In this document: piece after piece, positions 8,349 through 16,109 of the stretch | Layout: each line of letters begins with the position of its first letter | Numbering within the stretch: position 1 is the first letter of the stretch | Assembly: GCA_947601655.1 (NCBI GenBank) | Contig: CANQGG010000024.1 | Coordinates: 1-34,996 of the forward strand | Origin: an uncultured Akkermansia sp. | GTDB taxonomy: Bacteria; Verrucomicrobiota; Verrucomicrobiia; Verrucomicrobiales; Akkermansiaceae | Direction of reading: 5' to 3' | DNA: 34,996 bases | Notes under the pieces: generated by a model | What the model saw: only the letters and a program-made list of their open reading frames with translations | What the model was told of the DNA's origin: nothing | Database searches by the model: none | Translations under genes and position numbers: made by a program

Positions 8349-8392
8349 GTCCGTTTCATGATGCTGGGCAGATCCTTCCTTCCCGCACTCAC
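8342..8392 (-). CDS. possible 16-codon upstream ORF coupled to the AlbA_2 regulator
   Basis: A GTG lies 7 nt after the -10 box of a strong promoter, the same geometry as other leaderless starts in this window. It opens 16 codons that end with TGT TGA, overlapping the regulator's ATG TTG A at 8348-8342. It could be a leader ORF that delivers ribosomes to the regulator start. Only geometry supports it. Confidence 0.4.
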   Translation of the reverse strand: MSAGRKDLPSIMKRTC

Positions 8393-8399
8393 TGCGTTC

Positions 8400-8428
8400 A
8401 GAGTACCATGGCACGCCGGTGTTGTCAA
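8400..8428 (-). promoter_or_regulatory. promoter of the AlbA_2 regulator
   Basis: Minus strand: consensus -35 TTGACA (8423-8428), 17 nt, -10 TACTCT (8400-8405). It supports the ATG at 8348 and an expression unit separate from the metal-transporter genes. Confidence 0.7.
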
Positions 8429-8505
8429 CGGCGCAGGGAACAAACGCGTGAAAATGCGATTGCCCTCCGCAACCCGTCCGACGGCTCTGAGGAAGAGCGC
8501 CCGGT

Positions 8506-9057
8506 TCAATCAAAAGTTCCTTCCGACCGGGGGCTTGCCGACCAATGGAAACAGTAGATTTCGTGGATTTCGGATTCACCGGGGTCGGCCCAATGAGTAT
8601 CGGCGACGGAGGGAAGGGATGGAGGGGAGAGCTCTACGGTGATGACATGGGCGGAGCCGGAGTTTCCCGGCCAGACGGCGTGCACCTCAAGCTCGATGGA
8701 AGAACCGGCGCTGAGCGAGTGCAGGGAAAGCTTGATTTGGCGGCTTCCCCGGGCTTCGGGGGAGAAGCGGGCGAGTTCTCTGCCTGCGAGAGAGAGGGTG
8801 ATTTCCAGCGGCTCATCCGTGTAACGTACGAGAGCAGGCACTTCAACCTGCTGAGACTGAGAGGCGGAAGCCGATGCTTCTGCCGCAGCAGGAGGCAGCG
8901 GCGTGTTGCCCACGTGTGTGCTGAGGGTAGAGGAGAAGGAGCCGGAGCGCGCGTCATCGGGCGGGGAATCTGCCGGGAGGATGAATCTGCCCAGCGGGAT
9001 TGCCGCAGCGGCGAGCGCCAGCAAACAGCATACCAGAGCTAAGAGGGGGGATTTCAT
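8506..9057 (-). CDS. small exported or membrane-anchored hypothetical protein (183 aa)
   Basis: Function not recognised. The N-terminus has a Lys, a long hydrophobic stretch (residues 4-28) and then a Ser/Ala/Pro-rich linker, which fits a signal peptide or single membrane anchor. Residues about 70-150 look like a beta-sandwich with alternating hydrophobic residues (VPALVRYTDEPLEITLSL). The last 30 residues are rich in His, Asp, Glu and Trp. Its ATG overlaps the stop of the metal-binding protein gene (ATGA, 9054-9057), so it is translated with that gene and may be an accessory factor of metal uptake; this role is inference. Confidence 0.7.
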   Translation of the reverse strand: MKSPLLALVCCLLALAAAAIPLGRFILPADSPPDDARSGSFSSTLSTHVGNTPLPPAAAEASASASQSQQVEVPALVRYTDEPLEITLSLAGRELARFSPEARGSRQIKLSLHSLSAGSSIELEVHAVWPGNSGSAHVITVELSPPSLPSVADTHWADPGESEIHEIYCFHWSASPRSEGTFD

Positions 9058-9929
9058 GGTGCGGAGGAGCCGGAGTCAGAAAACCCTTTGGCGATGGAAT
9101 TGATGTTGAAGAGGAAAATAGCTTCGTAGGAGTTGAGATCCGGCGCGATGCCATCCATGATGAGCGGGCGAATGGGCACACCGAGGGAGTCCGCCAGATT
9201 CTGCATGAACTTCGGAGACTCCCGGCGTTCTGTGTACAGGCAGGTCACTCCGCGTGTTCGCAGCTGCTTCAGCAGAGTCACCAACGATGACATATCCCCC
9301 TGGCTTTCCGCCGCTATTCCCAGCACCGGGATGGGCTCCCAGCCAAACGCTGCGCAGAAATGGCACATTGCCGCGTGCGAGCAGACGAGGATCCGCTGCG
9401 CTACCGGCGCCCGCGTGAGGCGCAGACGCGCCGTGCGCTCCAGTTTTTCCATCTCTTTGGCGTATTTTTGCTGTCGTTGCGTAAGAGCTGCGATTTCTTC
9501 CTCCGGCAGCAGGGGGGCGAGAGCTTCTGCCAGAGCAAGCGAGGCGCGCGCCATATTTCGCGGGCTGTTCCACCAGTGGGGATCAGGCACGTTGCTGCCG
9601 GGCACGAAGACATCCGGGATGCATGCGCCGAGTTCCATGATGCGCGTTTTCTTTCCGATGCTCTGTTGCAGCGATGATAAGTAGGGCTCCGTTCCTTTTC
9701 CGCAAGCCAGCAGTAACGGACATCCCGCCGCTGCCATCACCTCCTGTCCCGTGGGTTGAAAACTGTGCAGCTCGGCATTTGACGGGAACAAATCCACCAC
9801 TTCCACAATGCCGTCTCCTCCCACGCGTCGGGCCATCTCACTGAGCAGCGGATGCAAACTCGCGATCCTCACGCTCCCCGCGCACAATTCACACGCCATG
9901 AACAGGGATAAAAAGAAGCGAACCAGCAT
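9054..9929 (-). CDS. metal ABC transporter substrate-binding protein (ZnuA family)
   Basis: Periplasmic binding protein of a Zn/Mn importer, 291 aa. Visible metal ligands of the family: His in LHSFQPT, His in DPHWWNSP, His in CSHAAM and Asp in the C-terminal MDG segment. LYTERRESPKF matches the conserved Glu-containing strand, and NSYEAIFLFNINSI the final helix. There is no His-rich loop of the kind found in some Zn-specific members. I start it at the ATG at 9929: it gives a short signal peptide and lies 7 nt after a strong -10 box. The small exported gene follows with a 4-nt overlap, and the cognate ATPase and permease lie further downstream, beyond the regulator. Confidence 0.9.
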   Translation of the reverse strand: MLVRFFLSLFMACELCAGSVRIASLHPLLSEMARRVGGDGIVEVVDLFPSNAELHSFQPTGQEVMAAAGCPLLLACGKGTEPYLSSLQQSIGKKTRIMELGACIPDVFVPGSNVPDPHWWNSPRNMARASLALAEALAPLLPEEEIAALTQRQQKYAKEMEKLERTARLRLTRAPVAQRILVCSHAAMCHFCAAFGWEPIPVLGIAAESQGDMSSLVTLLKQLRTRGVTCLYTERRESPKFMQNLADSLGVPIRPLIMDGIAPDLNSYEAIFLFNINSIAKGFSDSGSSAP

Positions 9930-9936
9930 GTGCTGG

Positions 9937-9965
9937 ATTTTACCACAGGACGCCTCACGTGGCAA
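9937..9965 (-). promoter_or_regulatory. promoter of the metal-binding protein gene
   Basis: Minus strand: TTGCCA (9960-9965), 17 nt, TAAAAT (9937-9942), then 7 nt to the ATG at 9929. The predicted transcript is leaderless. I see no clear Zur, Fur or MntR operator around it. Confidence 0.78.
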
Positions 9966-10106
9966 GTGACAACAGCCGAGCGAACGGAGGAGCTGTACCG
10001 CCCGAGGATACGAACAGATTGAGTCGGCGCCAATGAGTGCGCAGGCAGGTGGAAGAGGCGTTGTCCAGCTGAATACGCCATCGATGGATTTTCGGGGGAG
10101 GTCACG

Positions 10107-10146
10107 AAAACGAGAGCGACCCTGCAATTGATGTTGCAGGGTCGCT
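10107..10146 (-). terminator. rho-independent terminator after the proline-rich lipoprotein gene
   Basis: A perfect 13-bp stem (10115-10127 with 10134-10146) around a 6-nt loop. On the minus strand it is followed by CTCGTTTTC. It lies about 65 nt past the stop at 10210, isolating that gene from the metal-binding protein gene. Confidence 0.8.
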
Positions 10147-10209
10147 GCTGAAGCGTGGCAACCGGGGATTTTCCCATACCGATTCGTTCCGGAGTCGCTT
10201 TAATTCAGT

Positions 10210-11151
10210 TCAATGGCGCTGCGGCATTCTGAAAGCGCCGCCTGTCCGGGAAGGAGAGGAAATCCCGCTGCTTCTCGAGGATGAGCGGATGATCTGCGTC
10301 TGCGGAGCTGAGACGCCGGAGGGTTTCGGGATGCTGAAGCCACCGGAGGAGGTGCTCATCGGCATGGTGGAAACCGCCGGTCTGGTCGCGCTTGCGCTGC
10401 CGCCCGTCGGCATGGGCATGGTGGAAATCGCCGGTTTGCTCATGTTGGCACCGGATGAGGGAACAGGCATCGGTATGGTGGAAATTCCGGTGTTCCCGGG
10501 ACCTTTACTCGCTTGCGGACGAACTATCGTGGTGGGTGGAGCAGCCGCGCCGGCAGGCTTAGGGAAGCTGACTGAACCATTTTTGTGGATGGTTGCTCCG
10601 CCAGGGCGAGGAGCAGAGATATGCGGTCGGATAACTCTGCCACCGCTTCCCACGGGCATCGGCATGGTGGAGATGGGGGGACGGGGTTGCACATGGGACG
10701 GCACAGACGGACGCAGCGCGGGCGGACGCGGCGCAGATGGACGCGGCGCGGGCGGGGGAACGTGACCATGCGGCGGGCGCACCCCCGGCGCATGGCCGGC
10801 AGGGAAACGCGGCGGCGCAGGCACGCGATGGATGCCGTGCGGGTAGCGATAAGGTCCGTGATACCAGTGCGCTGGTCCCCAGTATGGCACAAAGCAGAGC
10901 GCCGTGAGGGCTGCAATGGTGAAAATGGCTTCGCCGGCAGAGGTGTACCCGTACACGGGACGACCGTACGAATAGCCGAAAATGGGGAACCCCGAGGCAT
11001 CGTAACTGGCATTCGTCCACGCCACGCCGGCGCTTACTGTACCCGGGACGGTGTAGGTGGAGTATCCCGAGGTCGGGTATGCGCAGGAGCTGCATACTAC
11101 AGCCACCCCTGCCACTGCTGCTATGGTCATCGTCGTATAGGCTCTTTTCAT
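10210..11151 (-). CDS. proline-rich putative lipoprotein (313 aa)
   Basis: Unknown function. I start it at 11151 because MKRAYTTMTIAAVAGVAVVCSSC gives a lipoprotein signal with Cys at about residue 23 of the precursor. The first 100 mature residues are rich in Tyr and Gly with a hydrophobic, Trp/His-containing stretch (about 75-100) that may contact the membrane. The rest is low complexity: Pro/Arg/His segments and at least four copies of a (I/V)STMPMP-like heptad spaced about 25-45 residues apart. It looks like a cell-envelope structural or anchoring protein. It forms a single-gene unit with its own promoter and terminator. Confidence 0.75.
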   Translation of the reverse strand: MKRAYTTMTIAAVAGVAVVCSSCAYPTSGYSTYTVPGTVSAGVAWTNASYDASGFPIFGYSYGRPVYGYTSAGEAIFTIAALTALCFVPYWGPAHWYHGPYRYPHGIHRVPAPPRFPAGHAPGVRPPHGHVPPPAPRPSAPRPPALRPSVPSHVQPRPPISTMPMPVGSGGRVIRPHISAPRPGGATIHKNGSVSFPKPAGAAAPPTTIVRPQASKGPGNTGISTIPMPVPSSGANMSKPAISTMPMPTGGSASATRPAVSTMPMSTSSGGFSIPKPSGVSAPQTQIIRSSSRSSGISSPSRTGGAFRMPQRH

Positions 11152-11173
11152 GGTCACATCGGGGTTGATTGAT

Positions 11174-11209
11174 TTACAGGGAGCGGAGGGGAGCACTCAT
11201 CGCTCTCAT
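11174..11209 (-). CDS. possible 11-codon leader ORF upstream of the lipoprotein gene
   Basis: ATG at 11209, 13 nt after the -10 box, reads 11 codons (MRAMSAPLRSL) and stops 22 nt before the lipoprotein ATG. An AAGGGG-like sequence precedes it. No conservation evidence is available. Confidence 0.25.
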   Translation of the reverse strand: MRAMSAPLRSL

Positions 11210-11222
11210 GCCCCTTCACCCT

Positions 11223-11251
11223 ATGGTACGACTTTCCTCTGCATTTTTCAA
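11223..11251 (-). promoter_or_regulatory. promoter of the proline-rich lipoprotein gene
   Basis: Minus strand: TTGAAA (11246-11251), 17 nt, TACCAT (11223-11228). The leader to the main ATG would be about 65 nt, one of the few longer leaders here. Confidence 0.65.
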
Positions 11252-11332
11252 CGACCTATTTTATCAGATAAATTTTCTGACGGAAAATTCCCGCCGGAGT
11301 ACGAATTTCACCCATTGTCTCCATGTGGCGGA

Positions 11333-12766
11333 TTACCTGAATCGGATGACAGGGAGGCCTTCAGGGATTTTCTCCATGGGGAGACCGGGGATGGAGAGGA
11401 AAAGCCGTTGATTGATCCGCTCGAGACGCACGGCGGCTTGTGGCAGACCAAGCACGCAGGCGGTGCGGGAAGAGAAACTGGCAGGTAGGGCGATCTGTAA
11501 GCTTTCCCTGCAGGCGTCGGGCGGCGGGAAGAGGTAGACCGCATCTCCTGTCCCACGGCAGGCGAGCCATCCCGGAGGAAGGGGCAGGGGCTTTTCCAGG
11601 GGTCTGGAGCCGTAGATGGCCTCGCTATTGATTTTCATCCAGCGACCGATGCGGCGGAAGGTGTCGATGGTGGCAGGGGAAACGGAACCGTCTGCGCGAG
11701 GGGAGATGTTCAACAGCAAATTGCCGCCGAAGGAGGCGCAGAATTCCAGCTGACGAATGAGATCTGCCGGGCACTTGTAGTGGCGAAGATCCTCTGGGTT
11801 GTAGCCCCAGAGATTGCCGAGGGTCATGCAGGTTTCCCAATCTCCGGCGGCCCCGGGTACAGGGAGGCGGCGTTCCGGCGTTCGGAAATCGCCGCAGCGC
11901 AGGTCGAGAGACTCCTTGTCATTCGCTGCATCAAAGCCGGAGTAGGCGTAGAGGCGATTGTTCATGATGATGGCGGGATGCAGCTCGCGCGCCATCCGGA
12001 TAAGCTCCTTTGCCTTCCAACCTGTTTCGCCGGAGAGATTGCCCTGCGAGTAATCCCACCAGATGATGTCGACAGTCCCGTATTGGGTGAGGAGTTCGCG
12101 CACCTGGGCATGCAGGTATTTCTGGTACGCGGCGTGGTCTCGCAGAATGCCTTTTTTGCGCAGGTTCTCCGCCTGACCGACGGGGTAACACATATCCGGG
12201 CAGATGGTGTTATCGTACGATGGGTGGTGCCAATCGATCACGCTATGGTAAAAGCCGACACGAATGCCTCGAGAACGCATGGAGGAGGTAAATTCTCCCA
12301 CAATATCACGGCCGATTTTTGCGGGGGCGCAGTAGTCGGTTTGTCGGGTGTTGAAGAGAGCAAATCCCTCGTGATGTTTGCTGGTGAGTACGGCGTACCG
12401 ACAGCCTGCGGTCTGCGCAAGGTCCGCCCAGAGCTCTGTGCAGCCGGGGGCAGGATGAAAACGAGGCAGGGCCTCCCGAGCGTAGTCTTCTGAGGATATT
12501 TCCAGGTTTTTTTGCAACCATTCTGCACCGCCATCGCGCCCTTTGTATTTCCCCTCCAGACCGGAGTAAAGTCCGAAATGGATAAACATGCCGAACTTTG
12601 CTTCGCGCCACCAGCGCATTCTCGCTTCTCTCTGCGCTGCAGATTCCACGAGAGCTACGTGTTCCGCATCCTCCGGAACGAGCAGAGAACCCCCTCTTTC
12701 TTGCGCCGCGGCGGGCAGGAGAACAAAAAGGGCGGCGATGATGGGAAAGTGGAGAAATTGTCCCAT
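11333..12766 (-). CDS. alpha-L-fucosidase, GH29 family, secreted
   Basis: Removes terminal alpha-L-fucose from glycans; likely acts in the periplasm or outside the cell. The 477-aa protein begins with a signal peptide (MGQFLHFPIIAALFVLLPAAAQ). GH29 hallmarks follow: WWREAKFGMFIHFGLYS, SKHHEGFALF, the FYHSVIDWHHPSY region, and VDIIWWDYSQG, whose Asp is the expected nucleophile. GNLLLNISPRADGSV is the conserved C-terminal part of the catalytic domain. A short beta-domain follows. It lies 54 nt after mrp and shows no convincing promoter of its own, so it may be the last gene of a terC-mrp-fucosidase unit. Fucosidases fit a host-glycan-using gut bacterium. Confidence 0.93.
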   Translation of the reverse strand: MGQFLHFPIIAALFVLLPAAAQERGGSLLVPEDAEHVALVESAAQREARMRWWREAKFGMFIHFGLYSGLEGKYKGRDGGAEWLQKNLEISSEDYAREALPRFHPAPGCTELWADLAQTAGCRYAVLTSKHHEGFALFNTRQTDYCAPAKIGRDIVGEFTSSMRSRGIRVGFYHSVIDWHHPSYDNTICPDMCYPVGQAENLRKKGILRDHAAYQKYLHAQVRELLTQYGTVDIIWWDYSQGNLSGETGWKAKELIRMARELHPAIIMNNRLYAYSGFDAANDKESLDLRCGDFRTPERRLPVPGAAGDWETCMTLGNLWGYNPEDLRHYKCPADLIRQLEFCASFGGNLLLNISPRADGSVSPATIDTFRRIGRWMKINSEAIYGSRPLEKPLPLPPGWLACRGTGDAVYLFPPPDACRESLQIALPASFSSRTACVLGLPQAAVRLERINQRLFLSIPGLPMEKIPEGLPVIRFR

Positions 12767-12820
12767 GGTCTGAAGGTGGATTCGACGGTCAATCCTGCGG
12801 GGAGAGAATAAGAGAGAGGA

Positions 12821-13909
12821 TCATTCCCCGAGGACACTGGCGAGGGTGGAAGCGATGCCGTTGAAGGCGGCGGCTACACGATTCTTGCCGGGGTCCTCCA
12901 GAGCGATGGGTTTGCCGGCGTCGCCCGCAGCACGGGTGTCGATATCCAGCGGAATCTTGCCCAGAAGGGGCACGCCGAGTTTCTGCGCTTCGCGTTCTCC
13001 TCCGCCTTCTCCAAAGATCGGATAGACAAGACCGTCACTTGGGCAGACGAAGTAGCTCATATTTTCAATGATGCCGAGAATGGGAGTGTTCACGCGCGAG
13101 AAAAGACCGACAGCCTTGCGGGCATCGATGAGGGCAACCTCCTGCGGGGTTGTCACGATGACGGCTCCTGCCAGATCCACTGTCTGCACGATGGTGAGCT
13201 GGATGTCGCCCGTGCCCGGCGGCAAGTCGAGGATGAGGAAATCCAACTCGCCCCAGTCCACATCGCGCAGGAACTGCTGCACGTAGCGTGTGGCCAGCGG
13301 ACCGCGCACGGCTACAGGCGCCTCTTCTTCCACCAGGAGCCCCATGGAGAGCAGTTTGATGCCCGCCACCTCCACGGGCAAGAATTGCTCCTTATCTGAG
13401 CAGCCGGGACGCTCTTTGGTGCCGAACATGAGGGACATGGAGGGACCGTAGATATCCAGATCCAACAAACCGGCGCGGTAGCCGAGGCGGGAGAGCGCCA
13501 CTGCGAGGTTGGCCGATACTGTGCTCTTGCCCACGCCGCCCTTGCCGGAGGCTACAGCAATGACATGCTTCACTCCGGGGACAGAAGATTTCCAGTCGGC
13601 GGGGTCATCTCCCGCGGCAGGGTTTTTCTTTGGTTGCGGGGCATGGTGTTCGATGTCCACATCCAGCTTGGCAACGCCCGGCAGTTCCTTGACGGTGCCC
13701 ATGACGCTTTCGTAGATATAGCGGGGTATGTCTGAGTTCTTGCTCTCCACGACAAGTTGGATGGCGACCTCACCGGCAGGGGAGACGGTGATGTTTTTGA
13801 CGAGTCCGAAGGAAACGATATCCCGCGAGAAACCGGGATATTTCACGGTGGTGAGCGCGGCTCGAACGAGAGCGGGAGACAGCTGCGGCGGAGTGGGGGT
13901 GGTTGACAT
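12821..13909 (-). CDS. mrp: Mrp/ApbC-family P-loop ATPase (Fe-S carrier-like)
   Basis: A MIP18 (FeS-assembly) domain is at about 10-95 (VKYPGFSRDIVSFG), followed by a Mrp/NBP35 ATPase domain with the deviant Walker A SGKGGVGKST, DLDIYGPS, LILDLPPGTGD and VTTPQEVALID. In Mrp/ApbC proteins this ATPase assembles or carries Fe-S clusters. The cluster-binding CxxC that normally follows NMSYF is here CPSD, so the second Cys is absent. The start at 13909 (MSTTPTPPQL) lies 7 nt after the terC stop; earlier in-frame codons lie inside terC. Length 362 aa is normal for the fused form. No Shine-Dalgarno sequence is seen. Confidence 0.92.
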   Translation of the reverse strand: MSTTPTPPQLSPALVRAALTTVKYPGFSRDIVSFGLVKNITVSPAGEVAIQLVVESKNSDIPRYIYESVMGTVKELPGVAKLDVDIEHHAPQPKKNPAAGDDPADWKSSVPGVKHVIAVASGKGGVGKSTVSANLAVALSRLGYRAGLLDLDIYGPSMSLMFGTKERPGCSDKEQFLPVEVAGIKLLSMGLLVEEEAPVAVRGPLATRYVQQFLRDVDWGELDFLILDLPPGTGDIQLTIVQTVDLAGAVIVTTPQEVALIDARKAVGLFSRVNTPILGIIENMSYFVCPSDGLVYPIFGEGGGEREAQKLGVPLLGKIPLDIDTRAAGDAGKPIALEDPGKNRVAAAFNGIASTLASVLGE

Positions 13910-13916
13910 AGGAACG

Positions 13917-14780
13917 TTAATTTTTGGAGGAAGAAGAAAAAAGCTTGTGGGGGTGAAGCAGGGCGTGCACGCAAAATACAAGGGCCGTGCAGCACGCGCG
14001 GAAAGCGTAAACTACAGGATGCAGGATTCGGCGAAGGACGGCGTAGCGCTCGTAGAGCAGACTGAGCGTCACGATGGCAGCGATGCTGTAGAATTTCACA
14101 TCGATGCCCATGTGCCAGTGGATACCCGCTTGTGCGAGTCCCATTTCAACGCAGAGTGCGGCGCCCACGAACCCTACGAGCAGGAATGCCGTATATTTGA
14201 GCACGGGATGGCGCTCAATGAGCCCGATGCACCAGCCGGCCACGATACGCAGCGCCGCAATGCCGATGAATACGCCGATGCAGACCACCCAGATGTGCAG
14301 ATGCTCGGGGATTTCCCGCACTCCGTTCACCATGCCGACCGCTGCCACGACGTTGTCCAGCGAGAGGGAGAGATCCATGATCTCAATGCTGCATATTGTG
14401 GCGAAGAGTCCTTTGCCGGTGGTGCGAGAGGCAAGATTCACTTTTTTCCCGGTGTCCGGGTGTAGTCGCAGATGGGCCGCAGCAAGGTAAATGAGGTAGA
14501 TTGCACCGAACCATTTGACCCACGCATTATGCATGAGCCATGCCACAAGCGCCAGCGCGATGCCGCGGAAGAGGTACGCCCCGATGAGCCCCCAGCGCAG
14601 AGCCGCCTTCTGCTGATGCTTCGGCAGGTGCGACGCCATGGCGGCAATGCCGAGCGCATTGTCTACTGAGAGAAGGCCCTCGATCAGGATAAGCCCCAGG
14701 ATAACCTTCCCGGATGCGTTCAGAAAAGCCGGCATGTCTTCCACCCCAGTCCACGCCACCACCATGTCAATGATCGGCAT
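13917..14780 (-). CDS. TerC-family integral membrane protein
   Basis: A 287-aa protein of eight or so membrane helices. It has the two family signatures that carry intramembrane acidic residues: LIEGLLSVDNALG near residue 30 and IEIMDLSLSLDNVVA near residue 125. Some TerC proteins export manganese or metallate secreted enzymes; which job applies here is not known. I start it at 14780 (MPIIDMVVAW) because the -10 box TATAAT ends 7 nt before this ATG; the ATG three codons earlier overlaps the -10 box. It appears to lead an operon with mrp and possibly the fucosidase gene. Confidence 0.9.
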   Translation of the reverse strand: MPIIDMVVAWTGVEDMPAFLNASGKVILGLILIEGLLSVDNALGIAAMASHLPKHQQKAALRWGLIGAYLFRGIALALVAWLMHNAWVKWFGAIYLIYLAAAHLRLHPDTGKKVNLASRTTGKGLFATICSIEIMDLSLSLDNVVAAVGMVNGVREIPEHLHIWVVCIGVFIGIAALRIVAGWCIGLIERHPVLKYTAFLLVGFVGAALCVEMGLAQAGIHWHMGIDVKFYSIAAIVTLSLLYERYAVLRRILHPVVYAFRACCTALVFCVHALLHPHKLFSSSSKN

Positions 14781-14787
14781 GCGCCGC

Positions 14788-14816
14788 ATTATACCACGAC
14801 TGCCTGCCCGAGGCAA
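14788..14816 (-). promoter_or_regulatory. terC promoter
   Basis: Minus strand: TTGCCT (14811-14816), 17 nt, perfect TATAAT (14788-14793), 7 nt, ATG. This leaves no room for the yybP-ykoY riboswitch that often precedes terC-like genes elsewhere. Confidence 0.85.
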
Positions 14817-14832
14817 GACCTTCAGAATTACG

Positions 14833-14862
14833 AAAAGACCGGTGGTATTGCTACCATCGGTC
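14833..14862 (-). terminator. terminator of the tRNA-Asn gene
   Basis: Minus strand: an 11-position stem with one A-C mismatch (14852-14862 with 14837-14847), a 4-nt loop, then TTTTCGT. It follows the tRNA 3' end by about 8 nt. Confidence 0.85.
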
Positions 14863-14869
14863 TCTCTGA

Positions 14870-14941
14870 CTCCGGCGGTTGGGATCGAACCAACGACCTA
14901 GTGATTAACAGTCACCCGCTCTCCCGCTGAGCTACGCCGGA
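14870..14941 (-). tRNA. tRNA-Asn (anticodon GUU)
   Basis: A 72-nt cloverleaf on the minus strand: acceptor TCCGGCG paired with CGCCGGA, D-arm with AGCTCAGCGGGAGAGC, anticodon loop CTGTTAA, and T-arm with GGTTCGATCC. The discriminator base is G, as expected for Asn. CCA is not encoded (TCA follows), so it must be added by the CCA enzyme. It has its own promoter and terminator. Confidence 0.97.
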
Positions 14942-14991
14942 TTGTGGATTGCCCCTTCGCAGTCCTGGAGGATTGCCCCGGAAGCGGGCAC

Positions 14992-15020
14992 ATGGTACCG
15001 CTTTTTCCCTGCCCTTGCAA
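14992..15020 (-). promoter_or_regulatory. promoter of the tRNA-Asn gene
   Basis: Minus strand: TTGCAA (15015-15020), 17 nt, TACCAT (14992-14997). The predicted start is about 45 nt before the mature tRNA. Confidence 0.65.
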
Positions 15021-15074
15021 GCCTTTTCTTTCCGAACTCGCGAATTTGTGCATTTTGCGGGTGCGTTCGGAGGG

Positions 15075-16079
15075 TCATGCCTGCTCGATGCGTTGCGTGA
15101 TGAGCACGCGGAAGTGATCTCCTGCTCCGGGGGTGGCGAGGAGGTGGCGCTGGGCTTCATCTGCGGTGTTGGCGCAGGGGAGCAAGTAATCGCGCTGGGT
15201 GAGGAGCTGCACGCGGTCACCGGGGATACGACGCGCAAGCTGTTCAAGATCACTGAAATTGACATCGGCTGTGATATCACAGCGCCCGGCCGCAGTCAGG
15301 ATTTCTTCGGCATTCAGCAGGGTATGCGCAAAATAGCCGCGGAGACTGCCATGAGGTTTGCGGTAGTAAAGGGTGTCACAGTCACTGCCGTAATCGATGT
15401 TCACGAACACTCCGCATTTCCAAAACGGCTGCCAGGAGGTGAGCCAGCGGTGGAAACTTTCGTGCACTTCGACGATTTGCCCTTCCTTCGCCCAGGAGGA
15501 AAAGACACCGGAGGACGGCAATCTTGGGCATTCTTGATCCTGCCAACAGATGGCGCCTCGCTGCACACTGAGACCAAGTTCCCGCCAGACGCCTGAGCGC
15601 CAGCAGAAGCGACGCGCAGGAAAAGCATCCGCCAACTCGTTGCAGAAGATGAAAGCGCGGCCGCCGGCATGGCGCAGAGCGGTCTCGATATCCGGGAATA
15701 CACGCACCATGGAGCCGCCCACGAGTGCTTGTAGCCGCCTGAGATGAGCAGATCTGTCCACCATGTAGTAGCGCAGACGGAGGCGCCTCCAGAAACCGAC
15801 GGCGCGACCGAAGGCGCAAGCCATGCTGCCGTTGCCGCCGCCGATTTCAATGACGGGGAGGTTTCTACCGAAATCCCGGCAAGAGCTCCGCCAGTGCGCA
15901 GCGAGTCGACGAGCCGGCAGGTCACTCATGCTGGCGGCAGTGGAGAAGTCCCCGCGGAAGCCGATATCCGGGATGTGGGTGGTGTAATAACCATCCTGCT
16001 CATCGTAGAGAGCCAACTCCATGAAGCGGTCGCAACGAAGCCAGTTGTCTTGCGCAAGAATGGCGGGTGCGAGGTTCAC
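15075..16079 (-). CDS. MidA/NDUFAF7-like class I SAM-dependent methyltransferase
   Basis: A cytoplasmic methyltransferase of the COG1565 (DUF185) family, 334 aa with a GTG start. Family landmarks: FMELALYDEQDGYYT and GDFSTA near residues 18-50, the SAM-binding VIEIGGGNGSMA near 75-87, FCNELADAFPARRF, VNIDYGS, PHGSLRGYFAH and CDITADVNF. The mitochondrial relative NDUFAF7 methylates an arginine of complex I; bacterial substrates are mostly unknown. GDFSTAASM and the Asn/Glu positions differ from the usual GDFxTAPE. It follows nadA by 30 nt on the same strand, so the two are likely co-transcribed. Confidence 0.85.
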   Translation of the reverse strand: MNLAPAILAQDNWLRCDRFMELALYDEQDGYYTTHIPDIGFRGDFSTAASMSDLPARRLAAHWRSSCRDFGRNLPVIEIGGGNGSMACAFGRAVGFWRRLRLRYYMVDRSAHLRRLQALVGGSMVRVFPDIETALRHAGGRAFIFCNELADAFPARRFCWRSGVWRELGLSVQRGAICWQDQECPRLPSSGVFSSWAKEGQIVEVHESFHRWLTSWQPFWKCGVFVNIDYGSDCDTLYYRKPHGSLRGYFAHTLLNAEEILTAAGRCDITADVNFSDLEQLARRIPGDRVQLLTQRDYLLPCANTADEAQRHLLATPGAGDHFRVLITQRIEQA

Positions 16080-16109
16080 AGACAGGCTTGGGAAGAATAG
16101 AGAGGAAAA

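Noticed and set aside
8349..8579. Upstream extension of the AlbA_2 regulator by 77 codons
   Set aside because: The extension would cross its own promoter and the end of the preceding gene, and the added residues have no domain character.
11270..11290. Terminator after the fucosidase gene
   Set aside because: A 7-bp stem (AATTTTC/GAAAATT) is AT-only and lacks a U-run; too weak to call.
14781..14816. yybP-ykoY manganese riboswitch before terC
   Set aside because: The -10 box is 7 nt from the start codon, leaving no leader for an aptamer.
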